Shown one piece after another: positions 8,401 to 16,547 of a DNA stretch of 57,336 bases. A program made the translations under genes and the position numbers. The stretch spans positions 1 to 57,336 of the forward strand of contig CALFDU010000093.1 in assembly GCA_937950315.1 (NCBI GenBank), read 5' to 3'. Position 1 is the first letter of the stretch, and every line of letters begins with the position of its first letter. The stretch is from an uncultured Saprospiraceae bacterium (GTDB lineage: Bacteria; Bacteroidota; Bacteroidia; Chitinophagales; Saprospiraceae). The notes under the pieces are model-generated. The model had not been told where the DNA came from. It made no database searches and worked only from the letters and a program-made list of their open reading frames with translations.

Positions 8401-10977
8401 GTCAGCTACAATGCCAATCGAAAATTACAATCTGTTTTGTTTCCTGGAGTTTCAAACAATTTTGACATAGAAGTGGATGAAAATTACTCATCCTCAAGTG
8501 CTTACCAAACTACCCTAACCGATCCATCAAATGGAATTTCTGTACTCAATCAATTTGATGAAGATGGTTATGTAGAATACTTTGAAAGCAATACTTCAAG
8601 TACCAACATCGGTTACAACAATGACAAACTTCCTGCTTCCGTAAATGATAATGGTCAAAATTCCAGTTTTGTTTATGACAACAATGGGAACTTAACACAA
8701 GTCAATCAGCCTTTGAATATTTCCCACTCATTTACATACAATTCTCTGAACGACATTACGAGTTACACGGACCCCAAAGGCAATACTTCCACTTTTACCT
8801 ATGATTCAAACGGGAACCTAAATAAGATATTTGACAACCTTGGATTTGAAACAGATTACAATTTTAATGGATCGGGATTGTTGACATCTGTATCCAATCC
8901 AGCGAATATTACCACATCATTCAGTTATGACAATCATGGAAATCGGACAGCGGTAAATTTACCATTGGGGATTAATACATCATATTCATATGACAACCTA
9001 AGTAGGCTTGTGCAGATTGAGAACGCCCTTAATCAAATCACCAACTACAGCTATGATCTACATAATCAAATCACAGAAATGGAAAGGGTTTCCTCAGGAG
9101 GGAATGTTTCCACTAATTATGGCTTCGATGACAACGACAATTTAACAAGTATCACCAATGCCTTGAATCAAGTCACAAGCTTTACCTACAATGATAGAGA
9201 CCTTGTTGAAACAATGACCTTTGGAAATGATACAAAATCTTACACCTATCGCGAGGATAATTTACTAGAACAATTTACTAGGCCAAACGGACAGGTATTG
9301 AATTTTGATTATGATGTTCAAGGGAGAACCATCGATGATGGTTATGCAAGTTACACATATGATACGCGGTCAAACATTAAGACCATCGTTAAGAACGGCA
9401 CCACAACATTTAATTATGATGCAATAGATAGATTGACCTCTTGCAATGATATCTACGGAAGGGTCGTCTCCTATTCTTATGACCAAAATAGCAATATTAC
9501 AGAAATAGCCTATCCAGGAAATTATGATGTCGATTATGTCCATGACGATAACAATCGTTTGACGCAAGTCAAGTTTAACAATGGGTCAAGAACCATTCAG
9601 TACTCATACCTTGATGATGGAAGATTACAGCAAATCACTTTCCCCAATGGAGTAAGCACTGATTATAGCTATGATGCTGCTGGTAGAATGATTGGTTTAG
9701 AGACAAAAAAATCAAATGGAACCATCATCTGCAATTACGATTTTACATTAGACGCACTGGGCAACCATATTGGCCTGAGTAGTACAGAACCATTCGATGC
9801 TCCCCATCTTGCAGACATCTCGTATACTGGCACTTATAATGGGGAGAACGAAATGCTCAACTATGCTGGAAACGATTTTGAGCACAACAACAATGGTGAG
9901 CAAACCGACAAGAATGGACGTCAGCTCAATTGGGATATTGGTGGAATGATTACAAGCAATGGTAATCTTGATTATGTATATGATGGAATGAAGCTCATGA
10001 GAGAAGCGGATCGAGCAGGAGATGTGAGACAATATGCTTGGGACGTACAAGGTATAGGAAACATTGTTGTAGAATATGATGGCTCTGGCAATGCACTATA
10101 TTATTACATTCATGGAATAGGTCTATGCGCTCGAGTGAGTGCCAACAACAACAATGATATTCACTACTACCACGGAGATTTCAGAGGAAGTATTATTGCC
10201 ATGACAAATTCAAGTCAAGTTGTCACCCATAAATACCAATACTTGCCATATGGAAAAATGATTCAATACCAAGAAGCGAATGAGAATCCGTTTAAATATG
10301 TTGGAAAGTTAGGGGTAATGCACGAAGGAGGACATCATTATTACATGAGAGCGAGACAGTATGATGCTGACACTGGTGTATTTTTAAGTGAGGATCCAGT
10401 GTGGCACGAAAACCTTTATACTTATGCTGAAAATAACCCAATTACTTTCACTGACCCAACAGGAAATGTTGCTCTTTCAGAAGACGAAATAGTAGCAATA
10501 ATGAGGAATACAATTGATTATCTTGACAAAATTGGAGTTAAAGAAATTCAAGGTGTTTCGCAATCATTTTTAGTAACTGAATTAGCATTTCATCTATCTA
10601 ATGGAGATTTCAATAAAGTAGGTCATTTATTATTTGAAGAAGCAGGACAAAATATAGCCTCTTATACGATAACTGCTATTGGGACTGCTTTTATTGGAGC
10701 TTCCTCATCTGCCGCATTTTTAGTTGGATCAGGTGCCTATGCAGGAAGCTATTTTACTAAGGCCTTAATTAATGGAGAAGAATGGGCTGATTTAATTGGT
10801 CACGGAGAAAGAATGCATCAGTTTATTTACGATCAATCTCAAGTAATTGGTGCTTATGTTGATTCAATTGTAGATGGAACTATTAAAAGTGCGCAAAAGA
10901 AGCATACAACAGTGATGCAAAAAACAAACAATATATTAAATGAACTTAGGTGGCGAATCTTAAATAATGTCTGGTAG
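5494..10977 (+). CDS. giant secreted Rhs/YD-repeat protein with SLH-like region and variable C-terminal tip
   Basis: The frame opens at TTG 5446, but the ATGs at 5494 or 5503 put a signal peptide (MKSFLKSILIIFCSLQINSS...AQ) at the N-terminus and are preferred. Domain order, numbered from 5446: a Kre9/KNH-like Ig domain (about 178-270), CARDB-like beta domains (about 280-510), S-layer-homology-like repeats with RREDLAK/LRIDAF-type motifs (about 525-715), an Rhs N-terminal region (from about 770), YD repeats (about 1050-1620), and the Rhs core signature with RARQYDADTGVFLSEDP and NNPITFTDPTGN (about 1615-1675). The last 168 residues are unrelated, more AT-rich and hydrophobic in part (AIGTAFIGASSSAAFLVGSG). 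That is the layout of a polymorphic toxin tip, but no toxin motif is recognised and no T9SS sorting domain is seen. It overlaps the next gene's alternative start. Confidence 0.9.
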   Translation: MTIMKSFLKSILIIFCSLQINSSTAQIEYVEDPVGYVCGNYDSQGDGIRTRVWPTPIDDDFIEFRVRKTEQGNGCSAPPDPVFGTSGVLYLRENSPTGPIKSSCNLSSCGGGPTIDIGYTADFTVGTREFYVTIEAAGFIYEAGPILVCAANSCVDGATINITEPDTGDTYFEGDNMPIQWSGSLNGSSCKVGILYQVNEGPWITITNSTNDDGLYNWTVPSGINSTNVDIGITYLQTDFDCNEVNDEENNFSIFEDLDPQLEFSQCIDAPALVPFGENLNATMEVRNYGSSSWTGDLVVSISNGSTFQNIYVNTNHTIGAGDTYFINTGNDQITLPPSPNYSVLCAYSNAPINGGDAFVDDNGCTPTTDWGSSGQYTTHHSTLFVVNVAPNLELDQAMSISPQPVVQNSAATFSATAYNVGASPWEGNIVLQLLDEFGGYIADLDVPTYVTIDELDDYTITHSTSGISSPPGNYQLRLQHQTNGAGPYVTTDANGFQNPLPFVIDGNTGPCSNFTDLTPGTEEFEAAQCLCEAGYIQDNMNIFPYNTLIREDLAKVAFLAVNQNDDYSIAEIFPVPFADLQDSGTGYHKYAKALSYLEYGDGISPFDRVFTNFYPGNNIQRRYALKVLLETFDINISYSNGGTIEGQVFGDDAYEYLKTAKDLGIISGNYPDATDDVLRIDAFIMLSRIIGTVAGCPTDCDLNCYPKPNESLINGDYFVPGNFILDNLARNVGMSEGYFDQYSRTSFSLPATNLLLEFTHLYNNYLLEIPSDLRKICPLGEGWSHSYNSYIISQDASDGITEKLYVFWPDGSIHQYDRSSLNAESKGVFDTMTESGIFITVKKKNQIEYTYRKYGDEWYLDKIEDRNGNYIDIQVQSVSTSNGIQYRTNWVRDDQGRELNFFYQNGTTILNRVREVTGNRNIYFTVNSNGDLVSYTNPKGNITSYDYGSGQLQHYLETITLPENNSINVSYNANRKLQSVLFPGVSNNFDIEVDENYSSSSAYQTTLTDPSNGISVLNQFDEDGYVEYFESNTSSTNIGYNNDKLPASVNDNGQNSSFVYDNNGNLTQVNQPLNISHSFTYNSLNDITSYTDPKGNTSTFTYDSNGNLNKIFDNLGFETDYNFNGSGLLTSVSNPANITTSFSYDNHGNRTAVNLPLGINTSYSYDNLSRLVQIENALNQITNYSYDLHNQITEMERVSSGGNVSTNYGFDDNDNLTSITNALNQVTSFTYNDRDLVETMTFGNDTKSYTYREDNLLEQFTRPNGQVLNFDYDVQGRTIDDGYASYTYDTRSNIKTIVKNGTTTFNYDAIDRLTSCNDIYGRVVSYSYDQNSNITEIAYPGNYDVDYVHDDNNRLTQVKFNNGSRTIQYSYLDDGRLQQITFPNGVSTDYSYDAAGRMIGLETKKSNGTIICNYDFTLDALGNHIGLSSTEPFDAPHLADISYTGTYNGENEMLNYAGNDFEHNNNGEQTDKNGRQLNWDIGGMITSNGNLDYVYDGMKLMREADRAGDVRQYAWDVQGIGNIVVEYDGSGNALYYYIHGIGLCARVSANNNNDIHYYHGDFRGSIIAMTNSSQVVTHKYQYLPYGKMIQYQEANENPFKYVGKLGVMHEGGHHYYMRARQYDADTGVFLSEDPVWHENLYTYAENNPITFTDPTGNVALSEDEIVAIMRNTIDYLDKIGVKEIQGVSQSFLVTELAFHLSNGDFNKVGHLLFEEAGQNIASYTITAIGTAFIGASSSAAFLVGSGAYAGSYFTKALINGEEWADLIGHGERMHQFIYDQSQVIGAYVDSIVDGTIKSAQKKHTTVMQKTNNILNELRWRILNNVW

Positions 10978-10978
10978 T

Positions 10979-11863
10979 ATGAAAAATATTTATATAATTA
11001 ATATCATTATCTTTTTAGGGTTAAATAATTGCTTAGCACAATCCTACACCTACGACGACCTCAACCGTCTTACAGAGGTAGATTACGGCAATGGAACTAC
11101 GATTACATACACCTATGATCTCCTCGGTAACAGAACTCAGTTTGTAAGCAATGGCACTTGCGAGGCGCCGTATCTGATTGATGACGAACTCCAAATGGAT
11201 TTTGAAGCTGGTTTAGGTTCATGGGTTCAAGAAAGCAATGATGATCGCAACTGGACGCTGTACGAAGGTGGGACTCAGACAGGGAATACAGGACCAAGTG
11301 CTGCAAGTTCCAACAAACAGTATTTATATACAGAAGCATCTGGTGGTAATTACAATTTTGATTATGTTTTGGAATCGGCATGTTATGACATATCCTCTTT
11401 AAGTTCACCACAATTTTCTTTTGATTATCATATGTTCGGTAGCAACATAGGTTCACTCAGGGTAGATATCTCCACCAATGGAGGCTCAAGCTTTGCCAAC
11501 CTCATGCCACAAATCAATGGCAACCAAGGAAATGCGTGGCAAAGTTTTTCAACGAGTCTATCACCCTACTCCACTGGAAACATGGTAATTAAAATAACGG
11601 CAACAACCGGAAGTTCATTCAGAAGTGATATTGCTATTGACAACATCAAAATTGTGCAAGGAGATTGCGCAACAGATTTGGTTCTTACCAATATTAGTGA
11701 CCCCGTGTATCAGTCTTCAAATTCGATAATTACTTCAGGCAATCTAAATGTAGTAAACGGTCAAGTGACCGAGTTTAGATCCAATGAAATAACTCTTGAA
11801 AATGGATTTCATGCTCAACTGGGATCAGACATTCTGATTGAAATTGATCCTTGCTCAAATTAA
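10979..11863 (+). CDS. secreted protein with one YD-repeat pair, jelly-roll domain and 3-coathanger stack domain
   Basis: I chose ATG 10979, 2 nt after the Rhs stop, because it gives a clean signal peptide (MKNIYIINIIIFLGLNNCLAQ); ATG 10967 adds four residues. The mature protein opens with two YD motifs (SYTYDDLNRLTEVDYGNGT...YTYDLLGNRTQF). A MAM/concanavalin-like beta region follows (about residues 50-200; FDYHMFG...LRVDISTNGG...IAIDNIKI). It ends in a 3-coathanger stack domain (SNEITLENGFHAQLGSDI), a Bacteroidota C-terminal module found on exported proteins. The gene sits where an Rhs orphan module or immunity gene would lie, but its export signal argues against immunity. Confidence 0.8.
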   Translation: MKNIYIINIIIFLGLNNCLAQSYTYDDLNRLTEVDYGNGTTITYTYDLLGNRTQFVSNGTCEAPYLIDDELQMDFEAGLGSWVQESNDDRNWTLYEGGTQTGNTGPSAASSNKQYLYTEASGGNYNFDYVLESACYDISSLSSPQFSFDYHMFGSNIGSLRVDISTNGGSSFANLMPQINGNQGNAWQSFSTSLSPYSTGNMVIKITATTGSSFRSDIAIDNIKIVQGDCATDLVLTNISDPVYQSSNSIITSGNLNVVNGQVTEFRSNEITLENGFHAQLGSDILIEIDPCSN

Positions 11864-11873
11864 ATTAAGTAAA

Positions 11874-13259
11874 ATGAAAAAATATTATTATTCCTTTTTG
11901 ATGGTGATTTTCTGCCAAGCAATGTATGGGCAGATGAATTACCAAGCCATAGTTTTTGATGATTTTGGCGAACCATTGTCGTCATCTACTGTGGGTGTAC
12001 GAGCTTCCATTCATTTAAATACACCAAATGGCACGATTTCTTATCAGGAGACCCAAAGTGTGGTTACTGACGACTTTGGACGGCTGAATTTGGTTATTGG
12101 GGATGGTGTTTCAACCATCGGCAGTTATGCTTCTGTGCCGAGGACCGGCTTACACTTTTTAGAAATTGAAGTTGATGTGGATGGCGGCGCCAATTACACC
12201 TCACTCTCAACTGTAGAAATTCAGTCTGCATTCAAAGCAGATGAGATAGATCCAATTTTCGATGCATCTCCAGCGGGTGGCATTACAAATGCAGATATTG
12301 CGAATTGGAATAATCCGCCGGGTGGCGCAGGAACCGTTATTGCAATCGACAATAGCAATTTCCAAACGGAACCTATTAGTGACTTCAACATGATCAACAT
12401 ACAAGAGCCATTGGTCCTTACGTCCAACTATTTTAGTTTCAATAGAGATGGCTTGCTTGTTTCTGGAGGAGCCATGTCGAGCACCAATGGCAGTACCGTA
12501 GATTTTGGTGACAACACAACCGTATCAAATGTCAGTTTTTCAAATATAGAAATCAGTGGCTTCAAAATAACTTTTGTGAATTGTGATTTTAGTGGAAACA
12601 TTGAGTTTCCCGATGAGTGCAATATTGTTGGAGGAAGGTTTTTAAATTGTACAGCCACGACACCATCGGTCAATAATTGGATCTTAAGTATTTCAGGTTG
12701 TGACGTTGACAACTCCACCATCGCCCGTGTACAGAGTATGTCAAATTGCCTCATTGAAGATTCAACAATAGGAGAATCAAACAGTTATAATGCAGAAAAT
12801 ATTCATAATTGCACCATCAATGATTCTGAATTTTTTAATACAGGAATGTTTACCAATAATGTGTGCGACGATGTATATGTTGAAATTAGAAATGACCAGA
12901 ATTTTGGTATTATAGAAGGAAATACTTTTGAAGGATTATTTACAGGCAAAAACACCATTGTAGAGGTCAACAGAAACTCATCCCAAGCTGAACATAAAAT
13001 GAGAATTTCAGACAATCATTTTTGGAGTTCTGCCGGTGACTATTCGATTGTTTTGAATGGAACCTATTCTAATAGCACATTTGATTCAATGGTTTTCATA
13101 GACGGAAATTCATTTTCACGAGGTATTTCAGCCATTGACAATAATACAAACTCCGTTTACTTATTTGTAAGAAACAATACTGTTCAGAATACAACTTCAG
13201 GCATTGGAGTCAATTCGGGAGGATTCGCTGTTGTTACTGATAATTTCAACATTCCATAA
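11874..13259 (+). CDS. secreted beta-helix protein with T9SS-cargo-like N-terminal domain
   Basis: The frame starts upstream at 11838, but ATG 11874 gives the signal peptide MKKYYYSFLMVIFCQAMYGQ. The first about 110 mature residues (MNYQAIVFDDFGEPLSSSTVGVR..., then a VVTDDFGRLNLVIGDG motif) match the N-terminal domain found on many Bacteroidota tail-fibre-like and collagen-like surface proteins. The rest is a series of short degenerate repeats rich in Asn, Ile and Phe (NCTINDSEFFNTG, ISDNHFWS), as in right-handed parallel beta-helices. It follows the coathanger gene by 10 bp and precedes the next gene by 1 nt, so it is part of the Rhs operon. Probable surface adhesin; ligand unknown. Confidence 0.75.
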   Translation: MKKYYYSFLMVIFCQAMYGQMNYQAIVFDDFGEPLSSSTVGVRASIHLNTPNGTISYQETQSVVTDDFGRLNLVIGDGVSTIGSYASVPRTGLHFLEIEVDVDGGANYTSLSTVEIQSAFKADEIDPIFDASPAGGITNADIANWNNPPGGAGTVIAIDNSNFQTEPISDFNMINIQEPLVLTSNYFSFNRDGLLVSGGAMSSTNGSTVDFGDNTTVSNVSFSNIEISGFKITFVNCDFSGNIEFPDECNIVGGRFLNCTATTPSVNNWILSISGCDVDNSTIARVQSMSNCLIEDSTIGESNSYNAENIHNCTINDSEFFNTGMFTNNVCDDVYVEIRNDQNFGIIEGNTFEGLFTGKNTIVEVNRNSSQAEHKMRISDNHFWSSAGDYSIVLNGTYSNSTFDSMVFIDGNSFSRGISAIDNNTNSVYLFVRNNTVQNTTSGIGVNSGGFAVVTDNFNIP

Positions 13260-13260
13260 G

Positions 13261-13851
13261 ATGAAGAATCCTATTTTAATTTTTATCAACATTTTATTTA
13301 CCACCATTGCTTTTGGACAGACTTTGGAGGCAGAGACTATTTCATGGGGTGGATCAGTCATCCAAAATGCCAATTTTGGAGGAAGCACATTAGGTGAATA
13401 TGTAATCACAAGCAACACCATCAATGATGGACAATTTCTTCATGGGTTCCAACTTTTAGGAGAAGTTGAAGTTTCCAATTATCCATTCTGTTTGAATGTA
13501 ACATCGACTTCCCCTTTTGGATCCGGATCTCTTCGAGAAGCTGTAGCATGTTCGTTTTCAAATGACGTCATCACTTTCGATCTTTCATTGCAAAACCAAA
13601 AGGTATTATTGGCGACACCTACGATTGTCATAGATAAGCCATTGACTTTCACAGCGAATGGAAATAATGTAACATTGGAAAATCAAAGCATTGGCAATTC
13701 ACAGAATTTATTGGAAATCTATGACCCTTTGGTTGTAAACAATCTTAAGATCATTGGAAAGTCTGAAAATTCATTGATCATAGAGCTGTTCAATAATGCA
13801 TCAATCGAAATGAATGAAGGTGAACTAGATAAATTAACGATCAATCATTAA
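13261..13851 (+). CDS. secreted beta-helix-like protein, last gene of the Rhs operon
   Basis: ATG 13261 lies 1 nt after the preceding stop and gives a signal peptide (MKNPILIFINILFTTIAFGQ); the upstream extension of the frame only shadows the previous gene. The 196-aa product has a segment SGSLREAVACS...ITFDLSL...IVIDKPLTF typical of the choice-of-anchor/parallel beta-helix proteins that begin with LREAI. It is short for that class and ends without a sorting domain, so it may be truncated. It is followed by a strong terminator. Confidence 0.65.
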   Translation: MKNPILIFINILFTTIAFGQTLEAETISWGGSVIQNANFGGSTLGEYVITSNTINDGQFLHGFQLLGEVEVSNYPFCLNVTSTSPFGSGSLREAVACSFSNDVITFDLSLQNQKVLLATPTIVIDKPLTFTANGNNVTLENQSIGNSQNLLEIYDPLVVNNLKIIGKSENSLIIELFNNASIEMNEGELDKLTINH

Positions 13852-13894
13852 CTGTTTTTATTTGAATACCAACCACATACAACAAACTTAAAAT

Positions 13895-13934
13895 AAGAAA
13901 AAAAGCCGCTTACTCCGTAGGCGGCTTTTCAACA
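13895..13934. terminator. bidirectional rho-independent terminator
   Basis: A perfect 9-bp stem, AAAAGCCGC (13901-13909) with GCGGCTTTT (13921-13929), has an 11-nt loop and A/T tracts on both sides. It lies between the converging Rhs operon and the SnoaL-like gene and can serve both. Confidence 0.9.
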
Positions 13935-13951
13935 AATATCTTTCCTTAGAT

Positions 13952-14311
13952 CTACATTGTATAGAAAAACTGTTCTTTGACAATCTTTCCATCCTTGACT
14001 TCATATACACACAATTCATTCATCTTTTCTCGGCCTCTACCCTTGAAGGTTGCATCCATCATCAACGTCATTGAAAAATGATTGTCGCTAACGATCGGTT
14101 CCCCTACCGTCGAACCGTGAAATTCTTCCATGGACTCATTCCATTTTTTCCCTTTGGCAGCCATTTCTTCAAGACCGTTACAAACTTCCATCTCTGCACC
14201 TTTAGGTTCAATACTCATGCAAGCTGGTGAATATAATTCCTTGTAAATCGTTTCAAATTCGCCTTTTTTATAAAGGTCGACTAGCTTGTTGGCAATTTCT
14301 TGTGTTGTCAT
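13952..14311 (-). CDS. SnoaL-like/NTF2-fold protein
   Basis: The 119-aa protein has the small NTF2-like layout: N-terminal helices (EIANKLVDLYKKGEFETIYKELYSPACMS), a conserved central EEMAAKGKKWNE segment, then beta strands ending YEVKDGKIVKEQFFY. This is typical of SnoaL-like/DUF4440 relatives. No catalytic residues can be assigned. It lies 44 bp downstream of the WYL regulator on the same strand, so it may be co-transcribed with it. Confidence 0.75.
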   Translation of the reverse strand: MTTQEIANKLVDLYKKGEFETIYKELYSPACMSIEPKGAEMEVCNGLEEMAAKGKKWNESMEEFHGSTVGEPIVSDNHFSMTLMMDATFKGRGREKMNELCVYEVKDGKIVKEQFFYTM

Positions 14312-14355
14312 TGTTGTTATATTTAATTTTAAATAAATGATTTATTTCTAGTCCA

Positions 14356-15054
14356 TTAATAACGCATACGCTCATCAGGGCAATCCATAAAATATTTCCT
14401 TAGGTCAAATTTTCGATCTTCAAATTGTCGATTCAATACTCTAAAATCTAAGATCCTATCGAGACGAAAATTTCGGTAATCGTTTCTTAAGTGACACCAT
14501 GCAATCACAATCCACTTGTCATCAATACTATACACAGCCGCTGGTTCAATTTCTCTTTCGCTCTGTTCATCGCTATTCAACTTTTGGTACTTGATTTTTA
14601 TCATATAGAAATTCGTGATCGCCAATTGAATGGCGGAAAGCGAGTTACTTTCAAGCTTTTGTTTCGACGTTGAAAACACATGCATTTTTGCATCTAGCAA
14701 TTCGATTTTTGTCTGCATATTGCTCTTGAAAGTCGATTTGATTTTCACAAGCGCATTACCAAATTCTTTGATCAAGGATTTGTTCTTGGTCTTGGCGATG
14801 ATCTTCTCAGCCGTTATCAAGGCATTCACTTCTTCTTGCTGAAACTGCACTGGTGAGACAGTATAACCATCCATGATTGAGTATCCTCTCCCCTCCACGG
14901 TGATCACAGGCACTCCTGCTTCCTCAAGTTTGCGGATGTCTCTGTAAATCGTCCTTAGACTTACGTCAAATTTCTTTGCCATTTCGGTAGCCGTAATCAG
15001 TCGCTTTGATTTGAGCACCGTCAGGATTGAAATAAGTCTAGGTAATTGGCTCAT
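14356..15054 (-). CDS. YafY-type HTH/WYL transcriptional regulator
   Basis: The 232-aa protein starts with a winged HTH of the HTH_11 type (RLISILTVLKSKRLITATEMAKKF..SLRTIYRDIRKLEEAGVPV). A WYL-like domain follows with the variant core KWIVIAWCHLRNDYRNFRLDRI. WYL proteins sense ligands, often nucleotides, and regulate stress or defence genes. The GGATT-repeat region lies upstream of its start. Confidence 0.88.
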   Translation of the reverse strand: MSQLPRLISILTVLKSKRLITATEMAKKFDVSLRTIYRDIRKLEEAGVPVITVEGRGYSIMDGYTVSPVQFQQEEVNALITAEKIIAKTKNKSLIKEFGNALVKIKSTFKSNMQTKIELLDAKMHVFSTSKQKLESNSLSAIQLAITNFYMIKIKYQKLNSDEQSEREIEPAAVYSIDDKWIVIAWCHLRNDYRNFRLDRILDFRVLNRQFEDRKFDLRKYFMDCPDERMRY

Positions 15055-15114
15055 TTGTTTGTTTGTAACAAAGGTAGTTAATAAGAGTGACAGATTGTGT
15101 CAAGGGTAACTTAT

Positions 15115-15325
15115 AACTAGGATTTTTAGGATAGAGGGATTTTAGGATTGTGGGAGCCAACTAGGATTTTTGGGGATTTGGGGGATTGTAGGATTGTAGG
15201 ATTGTAGGAACCAACTAGGATTTTTAGGATAGAGGGATTTTAGGATTGGGAACTAGGATTTTTAGGATTGGGGGGATTTTAGGATTTGTGGGATTGTGGG
15301 ATTGTGGGATTGTGAATTTCTGGGA
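15115..15325. repeat. GGATT-rich nested tandem repeat
   Basis: A 36-bp unit beginning AACTAGGATTTTTAGGAT occurs perfectly at 15115 and 15213 and in diverged form at 15251. Between and after the copies are runs of GGGATTGT/AGGATTGT units. The tract separates the divergent WYL and TetR genes. The 15055-15394 gap otherwise holds only the TetR promoter and operators. Confidence 0.9.
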
Positions 15326-15331
15326 TTTTTA

Positions 15332-15392
15332 TTAGACGATTGCGTTTAATAAAATTATTTGGTACATTTGGGTTCTAAACGCAAACGTCTAA
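15332..15392 (+). promoter_or_regulatory. tetR promoter flanked by two inverted operator sites
   Basis: TTAGACGATTGCGTTTA (15332-15348) and TAAACGCAAACGTCTAA (15376-15392) are inverted copies matching at 16 of 17 positions. Each is itself an imperfect palindrome with arms TTAGACG and CGTTTAA-like. Between them lies a Bacteroidota-type -7 element TACATTTG (15363-15370), with TTG at 15340-15342 about 20 nt upstream as the -33. The second site ends 2 nt before the ATG. This fits autoregulation by the TetR product. Confidence 0.7.
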
Positions 15393-15394
15393 TA

Positions 15395-15946
15395 ATGCCG
15401 AAAATAATAGCGACAAAGGAAGACTGGATAAAATTGGGGTATAAGTTATTTGCTGAACAGGGGATATCGGGGATTGTCATTGAAAATATGGCGAAGAAAC
15501 TCAAGGTGAATAAATCTAGTTTTTATTGGCACTTTAAAACCAAAAAGGAATTTATTGATGAGATTGTTTCTTATTGGGTATCGAGTGATACGGTACAAAT
15601 AATAGAAGCCACCGACGTGCAAACATCAGCGAAGGGGAAATTTGATACATTGGTGAAGTTGGCATTTAAGAAGGAGCCGTACTTGGATTTTATTTTCTTT
15701 TTGAAGCGGTATGCCAAGAAGGATAAAAAAATGCAAAAGTTGATTGATGACATTGATCATCAAAGAATAGCATACACCAAAAATATTTTACTGGAAATGA
15801 AATTCTCCAAGTCAGATGCGCAAGCCAAGGCGGTATTGTTTTACAAGTACCTGATTGGTTATCACGAAATGTTGCGGTATAAAACCCAAAGCCCGGATTA
15901 CGTGAAAGAAGTAAAAAAGGAATTAAAGCAGTTTATAAACTATTGA
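15395..15946 (+). CDS. TetR/AcrR-family repressor
   Basis: ATG 15395 is chosen because it follows the operator and gives the usual TetR start (MPKIIATKEDWIKLGYKLFAEQG); the frame upstream would run through the operator. The HTH is clear (ISGIVIENMAKKLKVNKSSFYWHFKTKKEFIDEIV, residues about 21-56). The C-terminal ligand and dimer domain is divergent. The downstream membrane-protein ORF begins 2 nt after the stop, so it is the most likely regulated partner. Confidence 0.9.
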   Translation: MPKIIATKEDWIKLGYKLFAEQGISGIVIENMAKKLKVNKSSFYWHFKTKKEFIDEIVSYWVSSDTVQIIEATDVQTSAKGKFDTLVKLAFKKEPYLDFIFFLKRYAKKDKKMQKLIDDIDHQRIAYTKNILLEMKFSKSDAQAKAVLFYKYLIGYHEMLRYKTQSPDYVKEVKKELKQFINY

Positions 15947-15948
15947 CC

Positions 15949-16371
15949 ATGAACACGAGAAATAATTATCTACTTATCGCAGGTCTCATCAATCTCACCA
16001 CTTTTTTTCTTCACCTCATAGGAGGACAAATAGATTTGGTGGATCCGATGATGCACTCTGCTCTACCGCTTGAAAAAACTTCGCAATTACTTGGGGCTTG
16101 GCATATGGTTACTATTGTACTCTTGGCAACATCGTATGTCTTCATCTCAGCGGGATTGGGGAAAAAATATGCGCATAGTTATGACCTGCTTCACTGCTCC
16201 GCTTATCTCAACTTATCATTTTGTATTCCTTTCCTCGCAGCAGGATTTTATTACGGGCTGTTGGTTCCTCAATGGGTGTTTTTTCTTCCGATTGGAGTAC
16301 TCGGAATATTGGGAGTGAGAAAAATGCATGAGCATGATACCGTTGCTCAAGGCAAAGTGCAGAGTACCTAA
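15949..16371 (+). CDS. four-helix small membrane protein, TetR-operon partner
   Basis: ATG 15949 lies 2 nt after the tetR stop. The 140-aa product has about four hydrophobic segments: LLIAGLINLTTFFLHLIGG, MVTIVLLATSYVFISAG, CSAYLNLSFCIPFLAAGF and PQWVFFLPIGVLGILGV. It should sit in the inner membrane. The family was not identified. Co-expression with a self-regulating TetR suggests a ligand-responsive membrane function, which is inference only. Confidence 0.75.
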   Translation: MNTRNNYLLIAGLINLTTFFLHLIGGQIDLVDPMMHSALPLEKTSQLLGAWHMVTIVLLATSYVFISAGLGKKYAHSYDLLHCSAYLNLSFCIPFLAAGFYYGLLVPQWVFFLPIGVLGILGVRKMHEHDTVAQGKVQST

Positions 16372-16547
16372 GATAGCTCCCTATCATTCAATCCATAGAT
16401 TCGTGTACTTTTTCTTAACGGGATTGATCGAAGTATTTTGGCGAAAGGAAATAAAACCTTTGATCATTTTTCCTATTATAATATACAATACGGATAAAAA
16501 ACGCCTGCAAGCCATACGCCGCAATCCTAAAAATCATATTTTGAGGT

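Noticed and set aside
15115-15325. CRISPR array
   Set aside because: The repeats are purine-rich and contiguous, without unique spacers of uniform length, and no cas gene is present.
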